From Anaerolineaceae bacterium (GTDB lineage: Bacteria; Chloroflexota; Anaerolineae; Anaerolineales; Anaerolineaceae), in the NCBI GenBank assembly GCA_002702705.1, contig PABH01000069.1, positions 1-64,000 of the forward strand: a stretch of DNA of 64,000 nt, given 5' to 3'. Numbering within the stretch: the stretch's first letter is position 1; every line of letters begins with the position of its first letter. The notes beneath the pieces are model-generated. The model saw nothing but the letters and a program-made list of their open reading frames with translations, was not told where the DNA came from and did not search any database. This document shows, piece after piece, positions 1-9,737 of this stretch. The translations under genes were made by a program, and so were the position numbers.

Positions 1-342
1 ACCCTGCCAGCTATCGGGGGCATCACCGGCTTGCAAACGAGTGGCCAAAACGGCACGAGCGTTTGTTCCAGCGCCACCAGCAACGGCTGCGTTGATAAAT
101 TCGATGTCAGGGTATTTTTCATTAAAAACCTTAATCATGGCTTCTAAACCAGCGGCTTCACCGCCACCTGTCCACCATGAGAAAACTTCCACCTGCTGTT
201 TTTCAGCCGGCATTTCTTCGCCAGGCTGTTCAGCGGGTGTTTCCGGTGCTGCCGTGGGGGCTGCGCCGCCGCATGCAGTTAATACCATCGATAAAATGAC
301 CAATAGTGCTACTGCAAACCAACTAAATCTTTTACCAAACAT
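1..342 (-). CDS. Sugar ABC transporter substrate-binding lipoprotein (N-terminal part, cut by window edge)
   Basis: On the reverse strand 114 codons are open from an ATG at 342 to the window edge. The protein starts with a lipoprotein signal peptide (a Lys/Arg pair, a hydrophobic stretch, lipobox VLTAC) followed by an Ala/Pro/Glu linker. After that comes VEVFSWWTGGGE and a KVFNEKYPDIEF-like segment, typical of family-1 carbohydrate-binding proteins. A GAAGGAG ribosome-binding site lies at 351-357. It would be anchored outside the membrane and deliver a sugar to an ABC importer whose other genes would lie left of the window. The substrate cannot be told. Confidence 0.85.
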   Translation of the reverse strand, partial: MFGKRFSWFAVALLVILSMVLTACGGAAPTAAPETPAEQPGEEMPAEKQQVEVFSWWTGGGEAAGLEAMIKVFNEKYPDIEFINAAVAGGAGTNARAVLATRLQAGDAPDSWQG

Positions 343-606
343 ACGATCTTCTCCTTCTAAAAAACTTAACAAAAATGGGTTTTGGTATTACGTTCCTTTG
401 TGGACAGAACATCTTTAACAATAGATGATATCCAACGTTTAAAAATGTTTTTTCCGATACACGCCTCCAATTTTATTAAAAAGATTAAATGAATAGGAAA
501 TGCCCATAAGGCAAGGTAAAATCATTATAATAATGCTAAATTTGATTAACAAGGGATTAACGGACATTAAGAGGACGCCCTACGGACATGGAGAAAACGA
601 ACCACA

Positions 607-1785
607 ATGAATTTTGAGGACTTTGAAAACCTGGTAAAAGATGCTTTGGCTAATATGTACGATTTTGCTGCGATGGAGACTCACCCATTAATTGGTGCTA
701 TTTTTTTTCCAGCAGAGGAACACAAAGGCAGTAAGGGGGAATTTTTAAGGCAACTTTTATTAGAAACAATTGAATCTTTTAAGCCAACTGGTATCGAGTA
801 TGATTTGTTTTCAAATGAATGGCGGGCATATATTATTTTGCAACAACGGTACGTGGAGAATATCAGTACGCAGGATTTGGCAAAAAAACTATTATTGGGA
901 GAACGTCAAATTCGACGCAGCCAGAAAAAAGCGGTACAGGCGGTGGCAACACAATTATGGGATCGTCTTTCTGTAGCTAAGCAGGAACAAACACCACAAA
1001 TTTCACAGTCCGAATTTGTGATCAATCTCGAAATGATTAATTTGGATCAGGTTTTAAATGGAATTTTAAAATTGCTGGACAGCCGTTTTAAACAGGAAGA
1101 GGTGGAAGTAGTTTTTACCCCTTCACAGAATGAGAATATGGTTTATAGTGATCGAATTATTTTACGTCAGATATTAATCGGAATCTTAAACCTTCTGCTC
1201 CAAAAAGAAGCGTTGAATCAAATTCAATTACAAATTAAAGAATGTGATGAATCGGTGTGTTTGGAAATTTCAGTTCCCGAGCTGCGGCTTGAAAAAGACC
1301 ACGTCATGAAATACCTAAAAGACCAGGAAAATTCCGTTACTCAGTGGGCAAGTGAGTTGAATTTAGAATTTAACGAATACAATTCAGATCGAGTATTTCA
1401 TTTTGAGATGGTTTTTGCAAAACAAGAAAAAAAGCTAATTCTTGTTGTGGACGATCAGGAACCAGCATTACGTATGTACCAACGTTATTTATCAAAAAGT
1501 AATTACAAAGTATATGGACTTTCCAAAGCAACTAAGGTGATAAGCAAAGCTGTTGAATTAAAGCCTTCTCTCATTTTATTGGATATTATGATGCCTAAAG
1601 TGGATGGTTGGGAAATTTTACAATCGTTAAGATTAAATGATAAAACCAAACATATACCCATCATTGTTTGTTCTGCGTGGGGGGAACCCGAATTGGCAAA
1701 ATCCTTGGGTGCGAATCACTTTTTACGAAAACCCATTGTGCAGCGAGAATTATTGGATGTTTTGGAGGCTTTGGTTCCTGGGTAA
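607..1785 (+). CDS. Atypical response regulator: N-terminal HTH-like region, degenerate HATPase-like middle, C-terminal receiver
   Basis: The C-terminal receiver domain (about residues 276-392) is complete: acidic pair D282/D283, phospho-acceptor D326 in LLDIMMP, S356 and K375 in RKP. Residues 86-110 (ISTQDLAKKLLLGERQIRRS) look like a helix-turn-helix. Residues about 140-270 resemble the fold of a histidine-kinase ATPase domain (SDRIILRQILIGILNLL) but lack the H box and the glycine boxes, so kinase activity is unlikely. GGAG at 590-593 is an acceptable though distant ribosome-binding site. The hybrid kinase at 2187-4415 is a plausible partner because of proximity. Having the receiver at the C-terminus is the reverse of the usual regulator order. 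Confidence 0.75.
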   Translation: MNFEDFENLVKDALANMYDFAAMETHPLIGAIFFPAEEHKGSKGEFLRQLLLETIESFKPTGIEYDLFSNEWRAYIILQQRYVENISTQDLAKKLLLGERQIRRSQKKAVQAVATQLWDRLSVAKQEQTPQISQSEFVINLEMINLDQVLNGILKLLDSRFKQEEVEVVFTPSQNENMVYSDRIILRQILIGILNLLLQKEALNQIQLQIKECDESVCLEISVPELRLEKDHVMKYLKDQENSVTQWASELNLEFNEYNSDRVFHFEMVFAKQEKKLILVVDDQEPALRMYQRYLSKSNYKVYGLSKATKVISKAVELKPSLILLDIMMPKVDGWEILQSLRLNDKTKHIPIIVCSAWGEPELAKSLGANHFLRKPIVQRELLDVLEALVPG

Positions 1786-1812
1786 TCATGAAGCAATTAA
1801 ATTAAACACGAA

Positions 1813-2184
1813 TTATATCTCTTCAAGGTCTGATTGCGTATATTCATTAACCACGTTGCCAGTGTTAAGGGTGGTTTCCAGTTCGAACATCAAAATCAAA
1901 CAATCTGTTTCGGCAACCGGACGGTGTTCTACCCCTTGGGGAATGATGACCATCTCTCCGGGTTTTAGGTGGATTTGTTGATCTTTTAATTCAATGATCA
2001 TTTCTCCATCAATGACGTAAAATAATTCATCTTCTTTTTCGTGATGATGCCAGGTGAATGTTCCTTTGATACGGGCAATTTTAGCCATCATCTGATTCAC
2101 TCGGCCAATTATTTTAGGGTCCCAATAGGTGCTGATTTTTTCCGCTTTTTCTTTCAGGTTGACCTTTTGAACTCTCTCACTCAT
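1813..2184 (-). CDS. Small cupin-domain protein
   Basis: This 123-residue protein is a single cupin barrel. Motif 1 is seen as WHHHEKEDELFYVIDG (H46-H48, E53) and motif 2 as PGEMVIIPQGVEHRP (H87), which together give the usual three-His/one-Glu metal site. Its enzymatic or binding role cannot be told. Stand-alone cupins of this type often bind small molecules or act as isomerases or dioxygenases. It lies 2 bp downstream of the hybrid kinase gene on the same strand, so the two are probably co-transcribed. Confidence 0.85.
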   Translation of the reverse strand: MSERVQKVNLKEKAEKISTYWDPKIIGRVNQMMAKIARIKGTFTWHHHEKEDELFYVIDGEMIIELKDQQIHLKPGEMVIIPQGVEHRPVAETDCLILMFELETTLNTGNVVNEYTQSDLEEI

Positions 2185-2186
2185 TT

Positions 2187-4415
2187 TTATTCCTCTCGAA
2201 AATTTGGTTTTAAAACTTCTAAAACCGAGCGAAAAATTACATTTAACTCGGTAGGGTTAAACGGATTTTTATACATAATCTGAAAATAACCTGGGTGGTT
2301 GATTTCCACTTCTTCACCAATATCACTGGCTGAAATGATGATCACCGGTGTGTTTTTGTGTTTTTCAAGTTTTCTTAATTCTGCTAATACCTGTGTGCCG
2401 TGCATATCCGGTAAATCCAAATCCAGCAAAACGGCATCAATATGCTGCGAAGATAAGGTGTCCATCGCCTGGGTTCCCGAATAAGCCGGGTAAAAGGTTG
2501 TTTCGTTGATTGATTCAACTAAACCGGAGTATGACTTTATGGCTTGGGTGAATAACCGTACCATCGTGGGATCATCATCCACAACCAATAAGTTTTTTGC
2601 CTGTTTACCCAAAGATTGCAGCGTTTGAATGAGCAGATCACGCGAAACAGGTTTAACAAGGTAGCGGTAAATTCCACCAGGCAGAGATAAAGAACGATCT
2701 GATATGTCGGAAAAAAGAAAACGAATAACAGGGATTTGATACGGGATACCTTCGATCAACTGATTTACTTGCGGATCACTAATAACAGCGTCATCAAGAA
2801 CCAAAGCTGAAGGATAATAAGCTTGTATTGCCTGTCGCAAATCGGTTAAATTATTAACAGTCATTACTTCGAACTCAAACAAGGTTTGACCAATCTTTTT
2901 TGCCTTAACCATCTCTGTTGCATAACAAACGATAATATCCGATTGTTTTTTAGCAAACAAACTGGCAACCCGCTGTTCGCCACCTTCCATCAAATCCAAA
3001 CGCCCTTCATGGATCGATTGGAGCGGTTCCATCACCGGAATGGAAATACGGATGGTTGTGCCAGCACCCAATATACTCTCTACGAACATTCGCCCACCAT
3101 GTAATTCTACAAAACGTTTGCTGATGGGCAGTCCAAGACCTGAGCCTTTTTCCCGGCTCCAATTTTCATGACCCACCTGGCGGAATTCATCAAAGATTTT
3201 TTCCAAATCCTGTTCGGCAATACCCGGCCCGGTGTCTTGTAATATGATTTCCACTTCTTCCTCGCCATGTTTGCGAGACTGAATGGATATTTTTCCTTGT
3301 TTCGTAAACCGAAGGCTGTTTGTGATTACATTTAATAGAACCTGCCGAATCCGGGTGCGGTCAACAAAAATATAGGGGAGGTTTGCTTCACATTCAACTT
3401 CAAAGGACAGACCTTTTTGGGTTATTTGTGATGAAACCAGATCTTTTATTTCGTCAAGAATTGTTTCTGGGCTGATACGTTCTCGAAAAAGCGGCATGCG
3501 ACGGGCATCCATTTTACCCATATCTAAAATGTCATTGATTAAATCGAGGAGATGTTTACTGCTGTTGTAAATTTCTTCCACATCATCGTATAAACCAACT
3601 GGCCAGTTTTCGGGATCGGCGTAGGTTTCTGGTGCATTTACCATCAGGTCACTAAAACCAATGATGAAGTTTAGCGGACTGCGCAGCTCATGCGAAACAG
3701 CCATAGCAAAACGGTCGCGGTCTTCCCGGGCTTCTTCCGCTCTTTTACGGGCTTGTTCTAACATTCGGTTCATTTGTTTTAATTGATAGTTGGATTGACT
3801 TTGTTCTTTTAACATACGGCTAATTTCAGCTCGATGTTGGCGGGTTTCTTCTAAACGTTTTCGGGCTTCATAATAATGAAAAGACGCATCTTCAATGGCA
3901 GATATGAGGTTATTTGAAATACCCCAACCGAACACACCGGCAAAGATGCACATAAAGATAATTGCAAAAATATAACCACCTGGGAGTGTTGGAAACCAAA
4001 CGAATTTTGGTAAAAGCAGTACAAAACCAAACAACATTGACTCAACGACGATTGTTCCAACAACCCCCAGTGTGGTGATTGCCATGAAAGGCAAAAGCGA
4101 AAATAAAAACAAAACTTCAGCCCTGCCAAACACTAAAAACGCGCTTATTATCGTAGAAAATATTCCAAACAGCCAAAAAATCTGGGCAAATAAATAGTAT
4201 TTCCGTAAAATCCAAAGTGTTCCCGCAAATGCCACCAGAAAAATAATGCTGCAAATCCATAATTTTGGACTAAAGATGCGGGGGAAAAATAATGAGACAA
4301 TAAAATGAAAAGTAATATAAATACTTCCGGTAGAATAGATAACATACCGCGATGTAGATAATAAGACTTCTTTGGAAATTTTTTCTTCGGTTAAGAGAGA
4401 TTTTACCCAATTCAT
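2187..4415 (-). CDS. Membrane hybrid histidine kinase with two receiver domains
   Basis: The 742-residue protein has five or six hydrophobic segments in residues 20-170 and a coiled-coil linker (about 175-235). A HisKA domain follows with H242 in SHELRSPLNF, then a HATPase domain with the N box (ITNSLRFT), DTGPGIAEQDL and GSGLGLPISKRF. Next is a degenerate receiver (LVLDD without the full acidic pair) and a good receiver at the C-terminus (LLVVDDDPTM, LLDLDLPDMHG). The family phosphorylates itself on His and passes the phosphate to a receiver. The signal sensed is unknown; the N-terminus is a membrane module without a periplasmic domain. The regulator at 607-1785 and the cupin are its neighbours. 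Confidence 0.92.
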   Translation of the reverse strand: MNWVKSLLTEEKISKEVLLSTSRYVIYSTGSIYITFHFIVSLFFPRIFSPKLWICSIIFLVAFAGTLWILRKYYLFAQIFWLFGIFSTIISAFLVFGRAEVLFLFSLLPFMAITTLGVVGTIVVESMLFGFVLLLPKFVWFPTLPGGYIFAIIFMCIFAGVFGWGISNNLISAIEDASFHYYEARKRLEETRQHRAEISRMLKEQSQSNYQLKQMNRMLEQARKRAEEAREDRDRFAMAVSHELRSPLNFIIGFSDLMVNAPETYADPENWPVGLYDDVEEIYNSSKHLLDLINDILDMGKMDARRMPLFRERISPETILDEIKDLVSSQITQKGLSFEVECEANLPYIFVDRTRIRQVLLNVITNSLRFTKQGKISIQSRKHGEEEVEIILQDTGPGIAEQDLEKIFDEFRQVGHENWSREKGSGLGLPISKRFVELHGGRMFVESILGAGTTIRISIPVMEPLQSIHEGRLDLMEGGEQRVASLFAKKQSDIIVCYATEMVKAKKIGQTLFEFEVMTVNNLTDLRQAIQAYYPSALVLDDAVISDPQVNQLIEGIPYQIPVIRFLFSDISDRSLSLPGGIYRYLVKPVSRDLLIQTLQSLGKQAKNLLVVDDDPTMVRLFTQAIKSYSGLVESINETTFYPAYSGTQAMDTLSSQHIDAVLLDLDLPDMHGTQVLAELRKLEKHKNTPVIIISASDIGEEVEINHPGYFQIMYKNPFNPTELNVIFRSVLEVLKPNFREE

Positions 4416-4701
4416 AATTGATTTTTTACCAGGGGATTTTAGAATCTTTTGATTATCTTATCATCTTTTTTGTTTGGTCGTAGCATAAACCGTAGTCTAT
4501 TCTTAACGAAAAAGGTGATGAAACCAAATACAATCGAGAAAGATAAGAAAAGCTATTAATCTTTGTTCTGAACATTACTTAAGAATTCTTAAAGTTTTAA
4601 AACCGCACCTTTTTTTAAGATTAAAGCAGGGTGGGGGCTGGTAAAATCATAGAGGATGGGGATAACCCAGGTTTGATCATTCATTGAAGGGAGCACTCTG
4701 C

Positions 4702-4965
4702 ATGGAGCAATACCGTATTGAGGGGATTTTTATTAACCGACGCGGTGTAAAACGGTTAATGAAAGATGGCATACCGCATCCGGCAGATATTGAGCCGTTT
4801 ACGAAAGCATTTTGGGCATCAAATGCGGACGAAGCGTATCAAGAGGCGACCTACGCCTTGAATGGGGGAGAATGGATTGAAAAACCTCGTATTTCCGTTG
4901 TGAGTGAAGCAGAGCGAATGCGGGCGATTGGTGCACCGGAATTACCCGGCTTAATGGCTGTTTAG
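4702..4965 (+). CDS. Small conserved-looking protein of unknown function
   Basis: This is an 87-residue soluble protein beginning MEQYRIEGIFINRRGVKR. The ATG at 4702 is preferred over an upstream TTG because AAGGGAG at 4687-4693 is correctly spaced 8 nt before it. The sequence (TKAFWASNADEAYQEATYALNGGEW) suggests an alpha/beta fold of the kind seen in ribosomal L20A-like small proteins, but I do not recognise a family with certainty. It stands alone between the kinase and the ABC exporter genes. Confidence 0.6.
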   Translation: MEQYRIEGIFINRRGVKRLMKDGIPHPADIEPFTKAFWASNADEAYQEATYALNGGEWIEKPRISVVSEAERMRAIGAPELPGLMAV

Positions 4966-5146
4966 GTCATAAATCGTAAACTCTAACATTCGACCGTGTT
5001 TATCAATTCCAAAAAAAAGAATGATAGTGCTGTGGTAATTATTCTACTGACGCGTAGTATAATTTTAATCTAACAAACCAAGGTTTGACCTGCCTTTATA
5101 AACGTGTTTTTCCAAAATTCCGAAAGAAAAATTCTTAATAAACCGC

Positions 5147-6916
5147 ATGGACTCCAATAAAAACAATAACCTTCAACCACTCTTGCGGTTGACCCGATTC
5201 ATCCGACCTTATCGCAAAGAAGCGGTTTATGCGTTGTTAGCCTTAACCAGCGCGGTTGTGTTTGATTTGTTAATACCACGTTTGGTTCAGTATATTGTTG
5301 ATGTTGGTATTGCCCAAAAAGACTTAAATGTTGTTTTGCAGACCAGTCTGTGGATGTTGGGAGCGACGGTTATCGGGGCGGGATTAGCAATTATTAACAG
5401 CATTTTTTCGATCCGGGTGGCACAAAAAACAGCAAAGGATCTAAGAACTGTTTTATATCAAAAAGTGCAGACATTTTCTTTTGGCGATTTGGATCGTTTT
5501 CAAACCGGGCAAATCCTGGTTCGTTTGACCAGTGATGTAAACCAGGTTCAATCTGTATTTTTGATTTTTCTCAGAATTGGTACACGAGCGCCATTATTGA
5601 TGATCGGTAGTCTGATATTCTTGTTTGTCACTAGCAAACAGTTGGCGATGATTATGCTCATCATTTTGCCGCTTACCCTGGGTTTGACCTATGTCTTTGC
5701 ACAGCGATTACAACCCATGTTCCATATTGTCCAAAAACGGTTGGATGTTTTAAATACGGTTTTACAGGAAAATTTATCCGGTATCCGTGTGGTAAAAGCC
5801 TTTGTGCGGTCGGAATATGAAAAGCAGCGCTTTGAACAAGCCAATATCAGCTTGATGGATAAAAATATTCAGGTGATGCAGTGGGTAGCTTTCTTAATGC
5901 CATTACTGACCCTGATTATTAACATTTCCACTTTGGCAGCTATTTGGTACGGTGGCAATTTGGCGATTGAAGGCAATATGACGGTTGGTCAAATCATTGC
6001 TTTTGTTAACTACTTGATGACAACCATGCTGCCAATTGGCCTGATTGCGATGGCGATTGGTTTAGTCTCGGCGGCGATGGCTTCGGCAAATCGCATCGAA
6101 GAAATATTAGCCATTCAACCGGAAATCCAAAACAAAATTAATGCAATCGCATTGCCTCCTGGTGGCGGACATGTTGTGTTTAAGAATGTTCATTTTGCTT
6201 ATAATGGCGATGAAAATGAAGCTGTGTTAAAAAACATCAATTTGGAAGCAAAGCCAGGGGAAACTGTAGCGATCTTAGGAGCAACGGGTTCCGGAAAAAC
6301 CACATTGTTAAACCTTATTCCGAGATTATATGATGTTACAGCTGGAGAAATTCAAATTGATGGCATCGATGTGCGAGCATTAAGACAGGAAGACCTCTGG
6401 AAAGAAATCGGGATTGCCTTGCAGGAGACGGTGTTGTTCAGTGGAACCATAGCCGATAATATTCGCTTTGGTGAGCCTGATGCACCGATAGAAGTTGTAA
6501 TGGAAGCCGCTAAAGCGGCACAAGCGCACGATTTTATTTCTTTATTGCCACAGGGATATGATACACAGGTCAGCCAACGCGGGGTTAACCTATCCGGAGG
6601 ACAGAAACAGCGTCTTGCAATTGCACGAGCATTGTTAGTCAAACCACGTATTCTCCTCTTAGATGATTCCACCAGCGCTGTCGATGTGGAGACAGAAGCC
6701 CGTATTCACGAGGCGTTAGACCGTTTGATGGAGAATAAAACCAGCTTCATTGTTGCGCAGCGGATCAGCACAGTGTTGACTGCGGATAAAATCGTTGTCC
6801 TTGACCAAGGAGAAATTGCCGCAGAGGGCAGCCACCAAACACTGTTGGCTTCCAGTCCGATTTATCAGGAGATTTATCATTCTCAGCTGGGAAATGGAGT
6901 GGATCGAAATGACTAG
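5147..6916 (+). CDS. ABC exporter half-transporter, degenerate-site subunit
   Basis: A 589-residue protein with six transmembrane helices (residues about 20-310) fused to an ATPase domain: Walker A GATGSGKTT, signature LSGGQKQRLAIARAL, Walker B ILLLDDSTSAVD. The residue after Walker B is Asp rather than the catalytic Glu, and the switch His is Gln (VAQRIST). These two changes mark the degenerate-site half of heterodimeric exporters of the TM287/288 and BmrCD kind. It overlaps the next gene by 8 bp, and that gene supplies the intact half. Such pairs export drugs or lipids; the substrate is unknown. Confidence 0.92.
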   Translation: MDSNKNNNLQPLLRLTRFIRPYRKEAVYALLALTSAVVFDLLIPRLVQYIVDVGIAQKDLNVVLQTSLWMLGATVIGAGLAIINSIFSIRVAQKTAKDLRTVLYQKVQTFSFGDLDRFQTGQILVRLTSDVNQVQSVFLIFLRIGTRAPLLMIGSLIFLFVTSKQLAMIMLIILPLTLGLTYVFAQRLQPMFHIVQKRLDVLNTVLQENLSGIRVVKAFVRSEYEKQRFEQANISLMDKNIQVMQWVAFLMPLLTLIINISTLAAIWYGGNLAIEGNMTVGQIIAFVNYLMTTMLPIGLIAMAIGLVSAAMASANRIEEILAIQPEIQNKINAIALPPGGGHVVFKNVHFAYNGDENEAVLKNINLEAKPGETVAILGATGSGKTTLLNLIPRLYDVTAGEIQIDGIDVRALRQEDLWKEIGIALQETVLFSGTIADNIRFGEPDAPIEVVMEAAKAAQAHDFISLLPQGYDTQVSQRGVNLSGGQKQRLAIARALLVKPRILLLDDSTSAVDVETEARIHEALDRLMENKTSFIVAQRISTVLTADKIVVLDQGEIAAEGSHQTLLASSPIYQEIYHSQLGNGVDRND

Positions 6917-8732
6917 TTCATTCCAATCTGCTCGCAATGGAGGGAGAGCACGGACGATTGAAAGTGCCCAGAATCCACGTGATACCGTTAAACGTCTGTT
7001 AGGTTATTTTTTGCCCTTTAAAACCACATTGATATTGATGTTTATCCTGGTAGTGATTAATACGGTAACCACTGTGGCTGGGCCATTTTTAATGGGTTAT
7101 GCCATTGATCAATTTATCGCCGCCGGAAAACTGGATGGGTTATTACGAATTTCATTATTAATGCTTGTACTCTACCTGATCAATTGGGTAACACAGGCTG
7201 GCTCGGCGTACCTGACCGCTGGTATTTCTCAAAAAGCACTAAAAGCACTCCGCAAACAGCTGTTTGATCATCTTCAAAGTATGTCGATTCGGTTTTTTGA
7301 TCAGAACCCTCACGGCGAATTGATGAGCCGGTTAACGAATGATATTGACGCCATTAATCAGGCCATCTCCCAAAATATCATCCAGTTGTTTTCAAGCATT
7401 CTCACTTTGGCAGGGGTGATTATCGCCATGTTTTTATTAAATGTGTGGCTGGCGCTAACGACGATGGTTGCGATCCCAATGATGTTGTGGCTGGTGAGTG
7501 CAGTGACCCGTCATACCCGGAAAAGTTTCCGTTCCTTACAAAACCAGATTGGTAACCTGAATGGATTAATGGAAGAAAACATAAGCGGCCTACGAGAAGT
7601 AAAGATCTTCCATCGCAATCAAACCGCAATGGAAACCTTTGATACTCAAAACCAATTGGTTTGTGATTCAGCGATTAAGGCCCAAACCCTGGCCTTTCTT
7701 CTGATGCCCTTAATGACAGTGCTCAGCAATCTGAATATTGCGATTGTGGCTGGTGTGGGGAGTTGGATGGCAATTCAAGGTTGGGCTTCCATTGGAAATA
7801 TCGCTAGTTTTATCTCCTATACCCGCACCTTTGCCCAACCTTTACGGCAGGTCAGCAATTTAATAAATGCCATTCAAGCTGCCATTGCCGGTGCAGAGCG
7901 GATTTTCGATATTTTGGATCACCATCCGGAATTGACCGATGATTCTCATGCACTTCCATTCAAAAATGTAAAAGGAGATGTACAGTTTAAAAACGTCAAT
8001 TTTGCATATATTGAAGGTCAACCCATCATTAAAAATATGAATATTCATGCTCAACCAGGTGAAATGATTGCGTTGGTTGGCCCAACCGGTGCAGGGAAAA
8101 CAACCTTGGTTAATTTATTATCTCGATTTTATAATCTGCACGATGGTGAAATAAAAATTGATGGAATCAATATCCAGCACATTAAACAAGCGGATTTACG
8201 GCAGCAGTTAGGTATCGTGCTGCAAGATGCCTTTTTATTTTCAACCAGTGTGATCGAAAATATTCGTTATGGGCGATTGGACGCTAGTGATGAAGCATGT
8301 TTCGAGGCAGCTAAAATTGCGAACGCTGATTTTTTCATCCGGCGTTTGCCTCAGGGTTATAATACGCAGCTTTCCGAGCGTGGTAGTAACCTCAGCCAGG
8401 GCCAGCGCCAGTTATTAACGATTGCACGGGCAGTTTTGGCCGATCCGGCTATCCTCGTTTTAGATGAAGCTACCAGCAGTGTTGATACCCGCACCGAAAT
8501 TCGCATTCAACAAGCTTTGCAACGCCTGATGAAAGGTCGTACAAGTTTTGTCATTGCCCACCGCTTAAGTACCATCCGGAATGCAGACCAGGTTTTGGTG
8601 ATCAATCATGGAGAAATCATTGAACAAGGAAATCACACTGAGCTTTTGGCTGCCAAGGGGTTTTATCATGACTTGTATTACAGTCAGTTTAAAGGAACAT
8701 TACCTCAGGATTTGGAGGGCAATCCAAATTAA
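6909..8732 (+). CDS. ABC exporter half-transporter, catalytic subunit
   Basis: The protein has 607 residues from the ATG at 6909. That start is chosen because GGAG at 6896-6899 precedes it by 9 nt and it overlaps the upstream stop, which implies translational coupling. Six transmembrane helices precede an ATPase domain with Walker A GPTGAGKTT, signature LSQGQRQLLTIARA, Walker B ILVLDEATSSVD with the catalytic Glu, and an intact switch His (IAHRLST). It is the active partner of the 5147-6916 subunit. Confidence 0.93.
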   Translation: MTSSFQSARNGGRARTIESAQNPRDTVKRLLGYFLPFKTTLILMFILVVINTVTTVAGPFLMGYAIDQFIAAGKLDGLLRISLLMLVLYLINWVTQAGSAYLTAGISQKALKALRKQLFDHLQSMSIRFFDQNPHGELMSRLTNDIDAINQAISQNIIQLFSSILTLAGVIIAMFLLNVWLALTTMVAIPMMLWLVSAVTRHTRKSFRSLQNQIGNLNGLMEENISGLREVKIFHRNQTAMETFDTQNQLVCDSAIKAQTLAFLLMPLMTVLSNLNIAIVAGVGSWMAIQGWASIGNIASFISYTRTFAQPLRQVSNLINAIQAAIAGAERIFDILDHHPELTDDSHALPFKNVKGDVQFKNVNFAYIEGQPIIKNMNIHAQPGEMIALVGPTGAGKTTLVNLLSRFYNLHDGEIKIDGINIQHIKQADLRQQLGIVLQDAFLFSTSVIENIRYGRLDASDEACFEAAKIANADFFIRRLPQGYNTQLSERGSNLSQGQRQLLTIARAVLADPAILVLDEATSSVDTRTEIRIQQALQRLMKGRTSFVIAHRLSTIRNADQVLVINHGEIIEQGNHTELLAAKGFYHDLYYSQFKGTLPQDLEGNPN

Positions 8733-8765
8733 CTGAGGATTGATTGCTGAAATATTAAATGTCTT

Positions 8766-8796
8766 CCCCGAGAGGAATAATTAATTCTCCTCGGGG
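8766..8796. terminator. Hairpin between convergent genes
   Basis: CCCCGAG at 8766-8772 pairs with CTCGGGG at 8790-8796, with partly paired AT-rich sequence between. It lies between the ABC exporter gene and a minus-strand gene whose stop falls inside it, so it may serve both directions. Confidence 0.6.
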
Positions 8797-9008
8797 ATTA
8801 TTGTTTCTACATTAACTGAGATAAGGGTTAAGTTGAGGTCGCGGATTATAGACAAAACGCCAAATAAAGCTGCCTGGTCGTCCAATGAGCCGGAGAGTAA
8901 AACTTCCCCGTTGTCCTGGTTCTCGAGTAATAAACCTTCAAACCAATCCTGCCAGCGCTGATCCAGGTTTCCCTTAATCCGAATTTCGTATCGGGATTTA
9001 TTAATCAT
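8781..9008 (-). CDS. Small conserved hypothetical protein
   Basis: A 75-residue protein with the pattern YEIRIKGNLDQRWQDWFEGL, then LSGSLDDQAALFGVLSIIRDLNL. I have the impression that this short family recurs in Chloroflexota and cyanobacteria as a stand-alone protein, but its function is not known to me. It is soluble, with no signal peptide. Its gene ends inside the hairpin shared with the ABC exporter and lies just downstream of the SRPBCC gene on the same strand. Confidence 0.75.
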   Translation of the reverse strand: MINKSRYEIRIKGNLDQRWQDWFEGLLLENQDNGEVLLSGSLDDQAALFGVLSIIRDLNLTLISVNVETIIPEEN

Positions 9009-9033
9009 ATTTCATATTCCAGGAAAGCGTAAT

Positions 9034-9720
9034 TTATAGACCCAAATTAATGATCGGCGTAATCTTGTCGGTTGATGTTTTCGAAAGAAAAGATTCCGAA
9101 TGATTTTGCCATTGTTTTTTAGCCAATTTTTCAGCTCGTCGCTGGATTCCCAACATGCACTTTCTCATCATAATGATATCTGCAAATTCGATTAACAAGT
9201 TAAAAATGATATCCGGAGAAAACCAAGTATATCGGACCCGAACTCGGGTGATCAGGCGAGTATGGGTTTCATCAACCGGTTTGAGGACCCATAACCAGCT
9301 TGCTTTACCTTTTTGATCCCACCATAACATCTGCCGATGCGGTTGTAGTTCTTTCACCCAAAAACCCTGCGTCCCGTCTGGACTGAGGGGAACCAAATCA
9401 CCAATCTTCAGATTTTGGAACTCCGGTAAAATTTGTTCCGCGCTGGGTCTAGACAGGTTATCAAGACAGTCATAAGAGTACCAGCCTGCGCGATTGATTC
9501 TAATCTGAACCAGCCATGGCCAGATATTCTCCGGATTTGCGTGGATTGTAATCCCTCGCGTTGCATTAAAGGTTGGGTTATCCACAACCTCATCACCCAG
9601 CATAACTTGCTCCACTTCTTGATCTGTGGCACCCCACCTCAGCTGCCAGGGACGCAGCCAACGAAGATACACAATACTGAAAAGGGAAACAAGGAAAAGG
9701 ATTATTATAAAAGTTTGCAT
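9034..9720 (-). CDS. SRPBCC (START-like) family protein with N-terminal membrane anchor
   Basis: The 228-residue protein starts with one hydrophobic helix (residues 3-18) followed by a helix-grip domain: ATRGITIHANPENIWPWLVQ is the typical first strand and helix of SRPBCC proteins, and the end has VRVRYTW and a long C-terminal helix. Members bind hydrophobic ligands or act as polyketide cyclase-like proteins. No catalytic residues can be assigned. It is preceded on the same strand by a small membrane protein gene. Confidence 0.8.
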   Translation of the reverse strand: MQTFIIILFLVSLFSIVYLRWLRPWQLRWGATDQEVEQVMLGDEVVDNPTFNATRGITIHANPENIWPWLVQIRINRAGWYSYDCLDNLSRPSAEQILPEFQNLKIGDLVPLSPDGTQGFWVKELQPHRQMLWWDQKGKASWLWVLKPVDETHTRLITRVRVRYTWFSPDIIFNLLIEFADIIMMRKCMLGIQRRAEKLAKKQWQNHSESFLSKTSTDKITPIINLGL

Positions 9721-9737
9721 TTTGTCTCCTTAATTGC

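Noticed and set aside
6795..6908. N-terminal extension of the second ABC exporter subunit
   Set aside because: It lies within the end of the first subunit gene; the ATG at 6909 has a proper ribosome-binding site and the usual protein start.
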